From a virus: DNA of 33,260 bases. Location of the stretch: positions 1 through 33,260 of IMG/VR virus record IMGVR_UViG_3300006737_000094; one strand, written 5' to 3'. Both the position numbers and the translations under genes were made by a program. Every line of letters begins with the position of its first letter. The first letter of the stretch is position 1. The notes under the pieces are model-generated. The model searched no databases and was not told the DNA's origin. It saw only the letters and a list, made by a program, of their open reading frames with translations. Positions 18,944-27,900 of this stretch are shown piece by piece.

Positions 18944-19363
18944 ATGTTTACAGATTTTATTTTTAATCACAGTATAGGTTTAAACAAGTTAATGGAAGAC
19001 TTAGAAGCCATGAACTATGGCGCTCGTAAAGGTCAAACATTTCCTCCACATCGTATTACAAAAGAAGGAAATAAATATTATTTACAGATGACTGTAGCTG
19101 GCTATGAAAAAAAAGATATTAAAGTAGAGCTTAAAGATTCTGAAACTTTATCTATATCTTCAGATGGCTCGTCATTTAAAAATATTGGTGACAATGCTGA
19201 AGAACTTTATGACGGTATAGCAGCAAGAGGATTTTCAAAAGAATTTAAACTATCTCCCTATATGGAAGTTACAAATGTAACACTAGAGAACGGCATTCTT
19301 GAAGTGCAACTAGCGTATGAGCTACCAGAAGAAAAGAAATCAAAACTTCTAACAATTAACTAG
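18944..19363 (+). CDS. Small heat-shock protein Hsp20, 139 aa
   Basis: ATP-independent chaperone of the Hsp20/alpha-crystallin family, which binds unfolding proteins in oligomers. The crystallin domain reads YYLQMTVAGYEKKDIKVEL, then LSISSDG, AARGFSKEFKLS and NVTLENGILEVQL, where NGILEV is the family's conserved beta-strand region. The N-terminal arm is short (about 35 residues). It has its own strong promoter and start-site hairpin. In phages such proteins may help virion assembly or protect host functions, which is inference. Confidence 0.92.
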   Translation: MFTDFIFNHSIGLNKLMEDLEAMNYGARKGQTFPPHRITKEGNKYYLQMTVAGYEKKDIKVELKDSETLSISSDGSSFKNIGDNAEELYDGIAARGFSKEFKLSPYMEVTNVTLENGILEVQLAYELPEEKKSKLLTIN

Positions 19364-19402
19364 AAAGGAAAGGGGGAGGGCAGAAATGTTCTCCCCACTC
19401 TG

Positions 19403-19543
19403 ATGTCTAAAGATATAAATAAAAAAGTTTTAGAAACCTATCCAACAAAAAAGAAAACTAGTGTAGGTAAATCACCGCTCTCTAGACCAACTAATAAATC
19501 TAAACGAAGAGCATGGAAAAAATATAAAGGACAAGGAAAGTGA
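19403..19543 (+). CDS. Small very basic protein, 46 aa
   Basis: A 46-residue protein rich in Lys/Arg and lacking hydrophobic segments (KKKTSVGKSPLSRP in the middle, KSKRRAWKKYKGQGK at the end), suggesting nucleic-acid binding. No typical binding site is seen directly before ATG; GGGGGAGGG lies about 25 nt upstream. The stop TGA overlaps the GTG of the next gene (GTGA), which supports coupled translation. Similar tiny basic proteins are seen in other marine phages, function unknown. Confidence 0.55.
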   Translation: MSKDINKKVLETYPTKKKTSVGKSPLSRPTNKSKRRAWKKYKGQGK

Positions 19544-19983
19544 CAAAGAGATTTCTTAAACTAGATAAAGAAGTGTTTGATATTTTCTGGCCTGACCTAA
19601 GTATACTATTTAATAAGGTAATAGCAGAGCAAGGCTCTGGTCGAGATAGTCTTGAACTTCTCTATACTAAACTTAAAAATGATTTATTAGAAGTTTGGAT
19701 TTATAAAAGTGAAAATGGTATACAAGCAGCTTACTGTACAGCTATTACAGACTACCCAGAAAAGAGAAGTTTATTCTGGGGTTATATGAGTGCTATAGAT
19801 AACAACATGGGTGAGTGGAAAGAGCCGATGATTGCTGCGCTGAAACATTATGCATTGCATACCAATTGTGATTGTGTAGAATTTTTCTCAACAAGAACTG
19901 GATGGAATAAAATCTTTGAAGATGCTGGTGCTGTTGTAGAAAATATAGGTACAATTTATGAGGTAACTTTAGATGACAAATAA
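19540..19983 (+). CDS. GNAT-like acetyltransferase-type protein, 147 aa
   Basis: Looks like the GNAT acyltransferase fold without a confident subfamily. The first half is helix and strand (LLEVWIYKSENGIQAAY), and the C-terminal part CDCVEFFSTRTGWNKIFEDAG followed by IYEVTLD resembles phage GNAT-like proteins. Start is GTG 19540 with AGGAAAG upstream. The end overlaps the first glycosyltransferase gene by 11 nt. An acceptor substrate cannot be predicted. Confidence 0.6.
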   Translation: MTKRFLKLDKEVFDIFWPDLSILFNKVIAEQGSGRDSLELLYTKLKNDLLEVWIYKSENGIQAAYCTAITDYPEKRSLFWGYMSAIDNNMGEWKEPMIAALKHYALHTNCDCVEFFSTRTGWNKIFEDAGAVVENIGTIYEVTLDDK

Positions 19984-20764
19984 TATACCTACTATTTATA
20001 TTGGGTATGATAGTAAAGAAGAAGTTGCATATAAGGTATTACAAGAATCAATTTTAGATCATACTACTGCGCCTGTAAATATTATACCTCTACAACAGGG
20101 AAGACTAAGAGATATTAATTTTTATAGACGAACACACTTTGTAAAAGATAATATTAAATATGATTCTTTAGATAAAAAACCTTTCTCTACAGATTTTAGT
20201 TTTACAAGATTCCTTGTACCATTTTTACAAATGCATAGAGGTCTTGCACTTTTTATGGACTGTGATATGTTGGTGAGATCAGATATTATGGAGGTGTTTG
20301 AAATCCCCCAACGATCAAAACAAAAAGCTATCTGGTGTGTTAAACATGATTACAGTCCTACGGTAGCCCTAAAGATGGACGGACAAATACAAACACACTA
20401 TAGCAGAAAGAACTGGTCTTCTTTTGTACTGTGGAACTGCAGTCATGAAAGACATAAAAATTTTACAATTGATGATGTTAATTTAAAGAATGGATGGTAT
20501 CTTCATAACTTTCAATGGCTAGAAAATAGTGACATAGGTGATCTACCTGCAGCATGGAATTGGTTAGATGGTTATTCTAATGATGCAATTGAAGCAAAGA
20601 ATGTACACTTTACTACAGGTGGTCCTTGGTTTAAAGATTGGAAACCTAGCAAACGATCTGATGCTAAATACGCATTAGAATGGGAGACTCTTCATGATGC
20701 TATCGTATTAGAAGAATCTCTTGGAAAGGAAAAACAAATTAAATGGGAAAAAACATATGTTTAA
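19973..20764 (+). CDS. GT-A-type glycosyltransferase, 263 aa
   Basis: Probably moves a sugar from a nucleotide-sugar. It begins TIYIGYDSKEEVAYKVL, the start of the GT-A fold as in GT8-type enzymes, has FSFTRFLVP before the catalytic LALFMDCDMLV with a DxD-like DCD (96-98), and later HFTTGGPWF, typical of a metal-binding His in this superfamily. Length fits one single domain. Overlaps of 11 nt upstream and 8 nt downstream place it in one unit with the fusion gene that follows. The target (virion, cell surface or other) is unknown. Confidence 0.8.
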   Translation: MTNNIPTIYIGYDSKEEVAYKVLQESILDHTTAPVNIIPLQQGRLRDINFYRRTHFVKDNIKYDSLDKKPFSTDFSFTRFLVPFLQMHRGLALFMDCDMLVRSDIMEVFEIPQRSKQKAIWCVKHDYSPTVALKMDGQIQTHYSRKNWSSFVLWNCSHERHKNFTIDDVNLKNGWYLHNFQWLENSDIGDLPAAWNWLDGYSNDAIEAKNVHFTTGGPWFKDWKPSKRSDAKYALEWETLHDAIVLEESLGKEKQIKWEKTYV

Positions 20765-23054
20765 AAATGTAACAGTAGTAACTTCCTTTTCAGAGGATGG
20801 CTGGGATACCTATGCAAAAGAGATGATATGGTCTATTGCAGAAAACTGGGAACCAGAGATTAAAGTTGTAGCTTATTATCATGACTTTGATATTACAACA
20901 AAAGACCTACCAGAGTGCAGACATATTGAATATCGAAACCTTAATGATCTAAGTGAACTGATTGAATTTAGAGAAAGGTTTAAAGAGTATGATGGTACAA
21001 TGGGTGGTAAGTCCCAATATACTTTTAGATTAGACGCTATTAAGTTTTGTCACAAAGTTTTTGCTATTACAGACTGTGCCTTTGGTCTTTGCGAAACAGT
21101 TGAGAAGCCGGGATGGCTTGTGTGGCTAGACGCAGACACAGTAGCAGTTAGACCTCTTAGTAGATATAATCTTTTACAAAGCCTACCGAAAGGTAGTGAT
21201 CTTGTACACTTAGGTAGAAAGAACTTTACTTATAGTGAGACTTCTTTTATTGGGCTTAATCTAGAAAGCCAACCACCTATAGATTTTCTAGGTGATTTTC
21301 TGGGGGCATATCTTTCAGGCGAACTGCTGCACTACAGAGAGTGGCATGATGGTTTTATCTTTGAACGACTACTAACAATCTACAAAGCACATGGTCTAAA
21401 GTTTCATGATTGGACAGGTGATCTAGATATTAAGAGTATGACGGAAGGTAAACAAGCCTTTGAATTATTTCCACTGGGTTCTTATGTTAAGCACAAGAAG
21501 GGTAAAAAGAAAGATAAAACATATGAAGTAGCTCCTGATGTAACAGGTCCAGCCAGATATAAACAACTTAATAAAATGGTTGATACCTACAAACCTAACA
21601 CAATTGTAGAAACAGGAACTTGGAATGGTGGTAGGGCTATTGAAATGGCTATGTCAGCATTCCTGCATGTTGATGAAGTAACCTATACAGGATATGATTT
21701 ATTTGAGGATGCTACAGAAGAGCTTGATAAAGAAGAGCTTAACAGTAAAGCACACAACAGCATTGAAGCAGTGACTGCTAGGCTAGATGAGTTTACTGAA
21801 GCTATGAAAAGCCAAGGTAAAACTTTTAACTTTACTCTTATCAAGGGTGACACAAAAGAAACTCTTAAAAATACAAAAGCAGACTTTGCTTATATTGATG
21901 GAGGACACTCTGAAGATACAGTAAACCATGACTACGAGATGCTAAAGGAATGTGACGTAATTGTATTTGATGACTATGTAACTAAAGATGAGAACGGCAA
22001 CGATCCCGGCGAAGAGTTCTATGGTGTAAATAAAATTATTGAAAAGTTTGAAGGTCGTAAAAAAATCCTACCATCAAAAGACAGGATTGTAGAGGGTGGT
22101 ATCACACACCTAGCTGTCGTTATCAATAATGATAACATACCAGACATACCAGAAAACTTTGACGCTATACCAATTGTTATCCAACCAAGAGATTGTATGC
22201 CTAAAGAAGATATACAGAACAATGTTAAAGAGAATACTAAGCTTATTAATAAATGGATTGGAAGAGCATCACCTAATGACGAGGTAGCTGTTCTAATATC
22301 AGGTGGGGATAGCACTGATTGGGATAAGGTAAGGTCTATTATTGATATGGAGGGACCGCTACGCACTAAGGTAGTATGCGTTAAACATTCTTATCCTACT
22401 CTACTTAAACAAAAGATTCAGCCTTGGGCCTGTGTTATCCTTGATCCAAGACCCATTGAAGGACTAAGTACACATGGAGTAGTTCGTAAAGATTTGTTTA
22501 AAGACATTGATCCACAAACTATCTTTATGCCAGCATCTATGACTGATCCTTCTATTGTTAAGCTAATTAAAGAAAAGACAAATAACATTATTGGATGGCA
22601 TGCATTTACACAATCACTACAAGAGAATCAAAAAGATCAGCTAGTTAATAATGCTGTTAAAGTTAATGAAGAGCTAGGTATACAAGAAGGTGCTACTATG
22701 ATTACAGGTGGAACCTGTGCAGCTATGAGGTCAATAGGTATCATGCACACTCTTGGCTTTAGAAAGTTTCATTTATTTGGATATGATTGCTCTATGCCAG
22801 AGCCACCAGATGAAGATAAAGATCAAAAGATGGAAGATGGAAAACCAAAGTATCTAAAGGTTGGTGTTAAAGAGCAAGAGTTCTGGACAACTGGAGAGCT
22901 TATTGCGATGGCACAGGACTGTGAAAAACTATTTTCAAAAGAAGATGTTGATATGAAGATTAATTTTCATGGAGAAAATACTTTGGTAGCTGCATGCTGG
23001 GAGCTATCACCAGTACATCAATTAAAACACTATCACCAAGTACTAGACTTATAG
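20757..23054 (+). CDS. Three-domain fusion: glycosyltransferase, methyltransferase, DUF115-like, 765 aa
   Basis: Three units in order. Residues 1-250 look like a GT-A glycosyltransferase (FKNVTVVTSF start; WLVWLDADTVAVRPL with DAD at 125-127). Residues about 265-455 look like a SAM-dependent methyltransferase: IVETGTWNGG (283-292), YTGYDLFED (310-318), ADFAYIDGGHSEDTVNHDYE (375-394), IVFDDY (402-407). Residues about 505-735 resemble the DUF115/MptE-like Rossmann family: VAVLISGGDS, ACVILDPRP, ITGGTCAAMRSIGI, FHLFGYDCS. ATG 20757 is preferred over TTG 20721, which would increase the overlap with the preceding gene. DUF115 proteins are linked to motility or surface glycosylation in bacteria, so sugar-linked modification of a surface or virion is a guess. 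Confidence 0.75.
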   Translation: MFKNVTVVTSFSEDGWDTYAKEMIWSIAENWEPEIKVVAYYHDFDITTKDLPECRHIEYRNLNDLSELIEFRERFKEYDGTMGGKSQYTFRLDAIKFCHKVFAITDCAFGLCETVEKPGWLVWLDADTVAVRPLSRYNLLQSLPKGSDLVHLGRKNFTYSETSFIGLNLESQPPIDFLGDFLGAYLSGELLHYREWHDGFIFERLLTIYKAHGLKFHDWTGDLDIKSMTEGKQAFELFPLGSYVKHKKGKKKDKTYEVAPDVTGPARYKQLNKMVDTYKPNTIVETGTWNGGRAIEMAMSAFLHVDEVTYTGYDLFEDATEELDKEELNSKAHNSIEAVTARLDEFTEAMKSQGKTFNFTLIKGDTKETLKNTKADFAYIDGGHSEDTVNHDYEMLKECDVIVFDDYVTKDENGNDPGEEFYGVNKIIEKFEGRKKILPSKDRIVEGGITHLAVVINNDNIPDIPENFDAIPIVIQPRDCMPKEDIQNNVKENTKLINKWIGRASPNDEVAVLISGGDSTDWDKVRSIIDMEGPLRTKVVCVKHSYPTLLKQKIQPWACVILDPRPIEGLSTHGVVRKDLFKDIDPQTIFMPASMTDPSIVKLIKEKTNNIIGWHAFTQSLQENQKDQLVNNAVKVNEELGIQEGATMITGGTCAAMRSIGIMHTLGFRKFHLFGYDCSMPEPPDEDKDQKMEDGKPKYLKVGVKEQEFWTTGELIAMAQDCEKLFSKEDVDMKINFHGENTLVAACWELSPVHQLKHYHQVLDL

Positions 23055-23063
23055 GAGGATACA

Positions 23064-23468
23064 ATGCTAGGAATTGCAGAATCAGTTATCGGCGTTGCGG
23101 GTAAAGTCTTAGATAAATTTGTAGAAGACAAAGATTTAAAAACTAAACTTAACGCAGAGCTTCAATCACAATTAATTAATCTAGATACTCTTCAAGCACA
23201 AACAAATCTAGAACAAGCCAAACATGATTCTATTTTCGTTGCGGGAGCTAGACCTGCTATCATGTGGATATGCGCCTTTGCTTTGGCATGGCAGTATATC
23301 CTAGCACCAATGGCATCATGGGGATTGGCTATATGGTATCCTGTAGTTACACTTCCAGAGCTAGGCACTGAAGAGCTTACGGGGCTTGTTATGGCATTAC
23401 TCGGATTGGGGGCAGCCCGTTCATACGAGAAGGCTAAAGGTGTAGCTAGAAACAATATGTCTAGATGA
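23064..23468 (+). CDS. Holin of the 3TM GTA type, 134 aa
   Basis: Probably the holin that opens the inner membrane for lysis. The first half is a soluble amphipathic helix region (KVLDKFVEDKDLKTKLN), followed by FVAGARPAIMWICAFALAW, a stretch typical of the GTA_holin_3TM family, and further hydrophobic segments (YILAPMASWGLAIW, LTGLVMALLGLGAA). A good AGGAGG precedes ATG. It is followed by two more short genes and by the M15 peptidase on the opposite strand. Confidence 0.82.
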   Translation: MLGIAESVIGVAGKVLDKFVEDKDLKTKLNAELQSQLINLDTLQAQTNLEQAKHDSIFVAGARPAIMWICAFALAWQYILAPMASWGLAIWYPVVTLPELGTEELTGLVMALLGLGAARSYEKAKGVARNNMSR

Positions 23469-23478
23469 ATAATGTAAT

Positions 23479-23727
23479 ATGATAACTAAAGTTACACCAA
23501 CACACACTAAAGATTGGTACATTAAATGGGTAGCATCCCTCTTCGTTGTAATAGGAGTGCTACTCTCTGCTAATAACATATACCCATATAATTTAATGTT
23601 TCATTTTATAGGATTAACTGGCTGGCTTGTTGTATCTATGATATGGAATGACAGGGCATTGCTTATGATTAACTCTGTATCATTAGCTATTTTAGCAAAC
23701 GGGATTATACAATATTATGTTAAATGA
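23479..23727 (+). CDS. Small membrane protein, DUF6552-like, 82 aa
   Basis: Three hydrophobic segments (WVASLFVVIGVLLSA, LMFHFIGLTGWLVVSMIW and MINSVSLAILANGII) in 82 residues. The pattern YPYNLMFHFIGLTGW and WNDRALLMIN resembles a conserved phage membrane protein (DUF6552 as I remember it); function unknown. No strong ribosome binding site is seen, so it may be read by coupling to the holin gene. It overlaps the next gene by 11 nt. A lysis role is suggested by location. Confidence 0.7.
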   Translation: MITKVTPTHTKDWYIKWVASLFVVIGVLLSANNIYPYNLMFHFIGLTGWLVVSMIWNDRALLMINSVSLAILANGIIQYYVK

Positions 23728-24124
23728 AAAACAAGAAAAATTTGCACAAGCATATGTACTTAATCACAATGCTACAGATGCAGCAAAGACAGCAGGGTAC
23801 TCTGATAGGTCAGCATATAACCAAGGTTATAGACTGCTCCAAGAAGAAGCTGTTAAAGAAAGAATTGAAGAGTTATCAAGAGAACTGAGGACAACAGTAG
23901 ATGTTGTATCAGAGATTGAAAAGCAATATGAGTTTGCTAAAGGACAAGGCCATGTCAACAGTGCTATTAAAGCTCTTGAGCTATTATCAAGAGTTAGAGG
24001 CAACACTGCTGATACAGGTAAGAGTGTAGGTAAAGACGAACTTGTAACAATGATAGTAGGATGCTTACAAGTTTTAGGTAAGGAAGAGGTTGATAAGATT
24101 ATGGCTAAGTGTACCTTTGACTAA
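23717..24124 (+). CDS. terS: Terminase small subunit-like protein, 135 aa
   Basis: Probable DNA-recognition subunit of the packaging motor. The start MLNEKQEKFAQAYVLNHNAT, then DAAKTAGYSDRSAYNQGYRL and IEELSRELRTT, has the helix-turn-helix pattern of Terminase_2-type small subunits. It then has a coiled helical part (SAIKALELLSRVRGN) and an oligomerisation-type C-terminus. It is the last plus-strand gene and lies far from terL (1-1165, other strand), which is unusual; in a circular map it would be across the late region. A different regulator with the same fold cannot be ruled out. Confidence 0.75.
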   Translation: MLNEKQEKFAQAYVLNHNATDAAKTAGYSDRSAYNQGYRLLQEEAVKERIEELSRELRTTVDVVSEIEKQYEFAKGQGHVNSAIKALELLSRVRGNTADTGKSVGKDELVTMIVGCLQVLGKEEVDKIMAKCTFD

Positions 24125-24196
24125 GGTGGTTTAGCCTTGAGAGAAATCATTTTTGAGAAAAAGAACTGCGTAGTTTCTATAAGCTCATAAATAATT

Positions 24197-24544
24197 TTAT
24201 TTCTCCTTTTCTACAGGGGGATGTTTTCCGTTGTGCATGTGAGCTAATTTAGACACTTCGTCTTTTAATTGTTTTATCTCAGCAGCAACAGTACCTTTTC
24301 TTTTATTTTCTATAGCTAAATTATTTGGACTAAGTATGTCAGATAAAACTCCAATTTGTTGACGAAGAACTGAAACATTTTGTTCGGCTGTATCTAACTC
24401 TCTATTTAATTCATCTATATGTTTTTTAATTTCTTCTTGACCAGATTTTAGAGTAGCAACCTGTGAACGTACCAAGGCCCATGCTCCTGATAAAGAAGCT
24501 ATGACAGCACCAAGTTGAAACAACATTCTAACATCTAGTTCCAT
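24197..24544 (-). CDS. Membrane-anchored coiled-coil protein, 115 aa
   Basis: An N-terminal hydrophobic segment (LFQLGAVIASLSGAWALV, about residues 8-25), then a long charged coiled coil (VATLKSGQEEIKKHIDEL and following) and a His/Pro/Lys tail. The design fits an inner-membrane spanin-like or holin-associated protein. It directly follows the M15 peptidase (overlap of 1 nt), which supports a lysis role but does not prove it. It is the last gene of the minus-strand unit. Confidence 0.7.
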   Translation of the reverse strand: MELDVRMLFQLGAVIASLSGAWALVRSQVATLKSGQEEIKKHIDELNRELDTAEQNVSVLRQQIGVLSDILSPNNLAIENKRKGTVAAEIKQLKDEVSKLAHMHNGKHPPVEKEK

Positions 24545-24927
24545 TACTTATAGCTCCATACCCAAGGTCTACTATTAGATTCTTGATTAGACAAATCGTC
24601 AATATGTATAAATCTTGAATCATGGTTTCCTCGTTGAGCAACACCAATACCTGTCATACCATGTTTGAAAGCTAATTGTATTATATCATAAGCAAGTTTA
24701 CCCATACACTGTATGTCTACCGCTCTTCCTTGTGTATGTGAAGAGTTAGGAGCGCCACCTATAGCACTGTTATGAGCCGGGTGACGATAAGCAGATGTTA
24801 TAATAAGAGGTCTGCCAATCTCTTCCCTTAAATTATCTAACTTATGCATGAAGTTATCATCCATTCCATACTCACCTGTTCCCTTACAAACAAGTTCGTC
24901 ATGAGTAAAGTATTTCCAATTAGACAT
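24544..24927 (-). CDS. M15-family peptidase, endolysin-like, 127 aa
   Basis: Zinc-dependent D-Ala-type carboxy/endopeptidase of the Peptidase_M15_3 kind, probably cleaving peptidoglycan cross-links. The zinc-site motifs are SSHTQGRAVDI (His 64, Asp 71) and RFIHIDD (His 108); LIITSAYRHPAHN precedes them, as usual. No signal peptide, so it needs a holin. An upstream ATG (24954) lies in the previous gene; ATG 24927 has AGAGGA upstream and is chosen. It follows the 1186-aa virion gene by 1 nt. The plus-strand holin at 23064 may serve it. Confidence 0.88.
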   Translation of the reverse strand: MSNWKYFTHDELVCKGTGEYGMDDNFMHKLDNLREEIGRPLIITSAYRHPAHNSAIGGAPNSSHTQGRAVDIQCMGKLAYDIIQLAFKHGMTGIGVAQRGNHDSRFIHIDDLSNQESNSRPWVWSYK

Positions 24928-24928
24928 T

Positions 24929-27900
24929 TTATTCCTCTCTAATAGCAGTGCCATATAGCTGTTGGTAAACTCTATTTATATCTTCAATAGGTAGAGGCGC
25001 ACCAGTAACAAACCTTACTCTACCTCCTAAAGTTTCACTGATACCATCTGGAATAAACATATTAGCATCAGCAGCATTAATAAGTCTTTCTGCACCAGAT
25101 GGTAAGTCTCTACTAAATTGTTGTGTTAAACCTCTATTAAGTCCAGTCCTAAAATCTTCTTGCAGAATGTCTCCATAAGCATCTAGCGTAGACTGTAACT
25201 TTCTAAACTTTGAAAGCTTTTGTTGTTGTCCTTTTACATAAGCATCATATACTTGATCAGGAGTTTGAGCTTCATAAGAACTAAGGCTTTGATTTACATA
25301 TCTACTAGAATTTTGAATGTCCTGTACAACAGGAAGAATATTCCTTCTCATACCTTGAGTAAGATCAAGTCTAGATTTTCTTAATCCAAAAAATTCTTCA
25401 AGACCATCATATCCCGTAACACCTGCAGCACCAGATACTAGCCCACCAGTAGGTGTGGAGTATCCATATTTAGAAACTTCAGTTCCAGTTGGATCAGATA
25501 AAAATGAGTTAAGTGTAATCCCTTCTTCACCTAATTCTTTAGCTTTAGCTTGTTGAAAAGCAAGTCTATTTCTTAAAAATTTAACAAAGCCCGGTTCAAA
25601 TAATTCTGCTGATCCTATAGCTATATTTTTAAAAGTATCTCCTATTTCTGTAGGAGTTTCAAAATCTTGACCTCCACCTAGAGCATCTAAAAATCCTTCT
25701 GTAATCATAGATGTTCCTAAAAATGGACCAAGCATTTGATCAGATAATTGCAATGTTAATTTAGCCGCATCATCTGTTGTAAACTCTTGACCATCAGAAT
25801 ATAGTTTATCTACAGCCCTATGCAATGTTCTGCCACCTATCTTTAAATATTCAAAAGGATCAAGAGGACCAAGATCAACATAGTCAACTACAGTATTACC
25901 TCCTGCTAGTTTAAATGGACTTAAAAATATTTTAGCTGAGTGGGCTGAGTAGCTAGGAACAAGATCATTAATAGCATTCTTTTGATCATCTGATATACCA
26001 AAGAGGGATTGGCTATAGTCCGCTGCCATATCACCACCTATTCCAGCAACAGTTATGCCACCAAGTCTTTTCATTCCTTCAGCAACTAATCTAGGATTAT
26101 TAGAGGCTAAATCTTGCATAGTATATTTTACTAGATTTTTAGTAACTCGCATCATCTCTGCAGGAAAAGCTAAGAAGTCACCAACAGGCGCACCTCTAAG
26201 TTTTTTAAATCCTCTAGGAACAAGATTATAGTTAGGCATTAAGTCTCTTGTTCTTTGTGCAGCAAGCCTATCTAATTCATCAGCACTAATATCAGGCAAA
26301 GCTTTCTTTAAATAATTTTTAGTTTTTTCAAAATGAATAACTTTAAAATAATCATCTTCTGCTTGGTATAATTTGAATAGTTTATCGCCACCAGTTCTGT
26401 TTAAAATCTTTTGACCTAAACCATTTGGCTGTAGTTTAAACGCATCACTAGCCACCTGTCTAATAATATTAGCAGTAACACCACTATCTATAATTCCAAG
26501 TTCTTGATATTTAGCTACATTATCAGCTAACTCTTTTGAACTAACATTTTTAAATTTAGAACCTACTGCATCTGCAGCTTCTTTAAAACCTTTACCACCA
26601 GAGACCATGCCATTCGCAGCCATAAGTACTGTGTTACCCATCATATTTCTAAAATGTGTAGCTGGATTACCAACAGTCTTTGACAATTGTGAAATAGATT
26701 TACCTTTTAAAAATGTTCTAACTACACTATTAGGATTAGCTCCAAAGAATCCATCTTGATCAAGAGCATCTTTAACTATTTTTTGATAATTTTTATTTGC
26801 ATATAATCCTTCTAATGGATTTTTAAATGCTCCACTATTTACACCTGAAACAATACGAGATAATCTTTCTTCACCAGCTTCACCTAATGATTTAAGTCCG
26901 GCCTCTGGTTCAGGAGAAACAACTCGCCTTCCTATTCCTTGCACACCTGCTCTTGCTAAATCATTAGCATCAAGATGCCTTCTAATACCATCAAGATATT
27001 CATACTCTGCTTTAAATACAGAAAGTTTTTCTAATGTATTTTGAAAGTTTTTAAATGGGTCTTTTACTTCACCCCATAGTTCTCTAATTTCAGGAGGAAT
27101 ATCTTTACGTTTTCTTGTAGACTTACTTGTACTACCTGTGCTTTCTCTCATTTTATCTAAAAATTTAAACACACCTTCTGCTTCTGAGCCACCTCTACCA
27201 GCAACCAAATCTTTTAAAACAGCACCAATATTTTCTTCTGGAATGCCTTCAACATTTCTTAAATAAGCAGCAGCACTTTGTTTTATATTATCTGGTATAT
27301 CTTCAAACTTATAATTAGGATCATCAAAAGCTCTATATGATCTATTTAAATATGTTCCTATATTTTTATCTATTTTAATTTGTAGTTCACTACCATCTTT
27401 TAAAAAATTATCTTTTATAAAAGCAGACAACTTATCAATTTCATTTCTCATTTCATCTACAGTATTAGAAGCAAATGTAGAGTCTGCTCTTAATGTAGCC
27501 TTTGCAGTTTCGTCGCCAGCTAAAGCTTTATTGACTACATTTTCTAAATAGTCAGTATTATACAAATTTTTGTCTTTTAATTCCTTTTCTAAAGGTTCAT
27601 TAAATCCTCTTATCTTTGTAAATGTTGCGTTTGCAGCACCATCTTTTTTAACCGCAAGCTCAAGCATAGTTTCATCTGTACCACCAGTTGCAGTTAAATA
27701 TCTACTAAAAGGTACAATTTCATTTATTTTAGGACTAACACTTTTAGTAAGTGATTTTAAAATTTTAGCACCGCCAACAATTGTGCCTCCAAGAATACCC
27801 TCTAATGCTAAGTTATTAACAAGCTGATCAATAAATTGTTGTTCTTCTGGATCATCAAGATCAATAGTACGACTTCTAATTTTATCTAAGTATTCTTTTG

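Noticed and set aside
19372-19396. Another member of the stem-loop family before the 46-aa basic gene
   Set aside because: GGGG/CCCC with AGAA-ATG-TTCT mimics the bulged design, but the pairs are few, the AT-rich ends are absent, and the conserved G cannot be placed.
27570-27827. Plus-strand frames inside the large virion genes
   Set aside because: No binding sites, unusual composition, and full overlap with a clear minus-strand gene.
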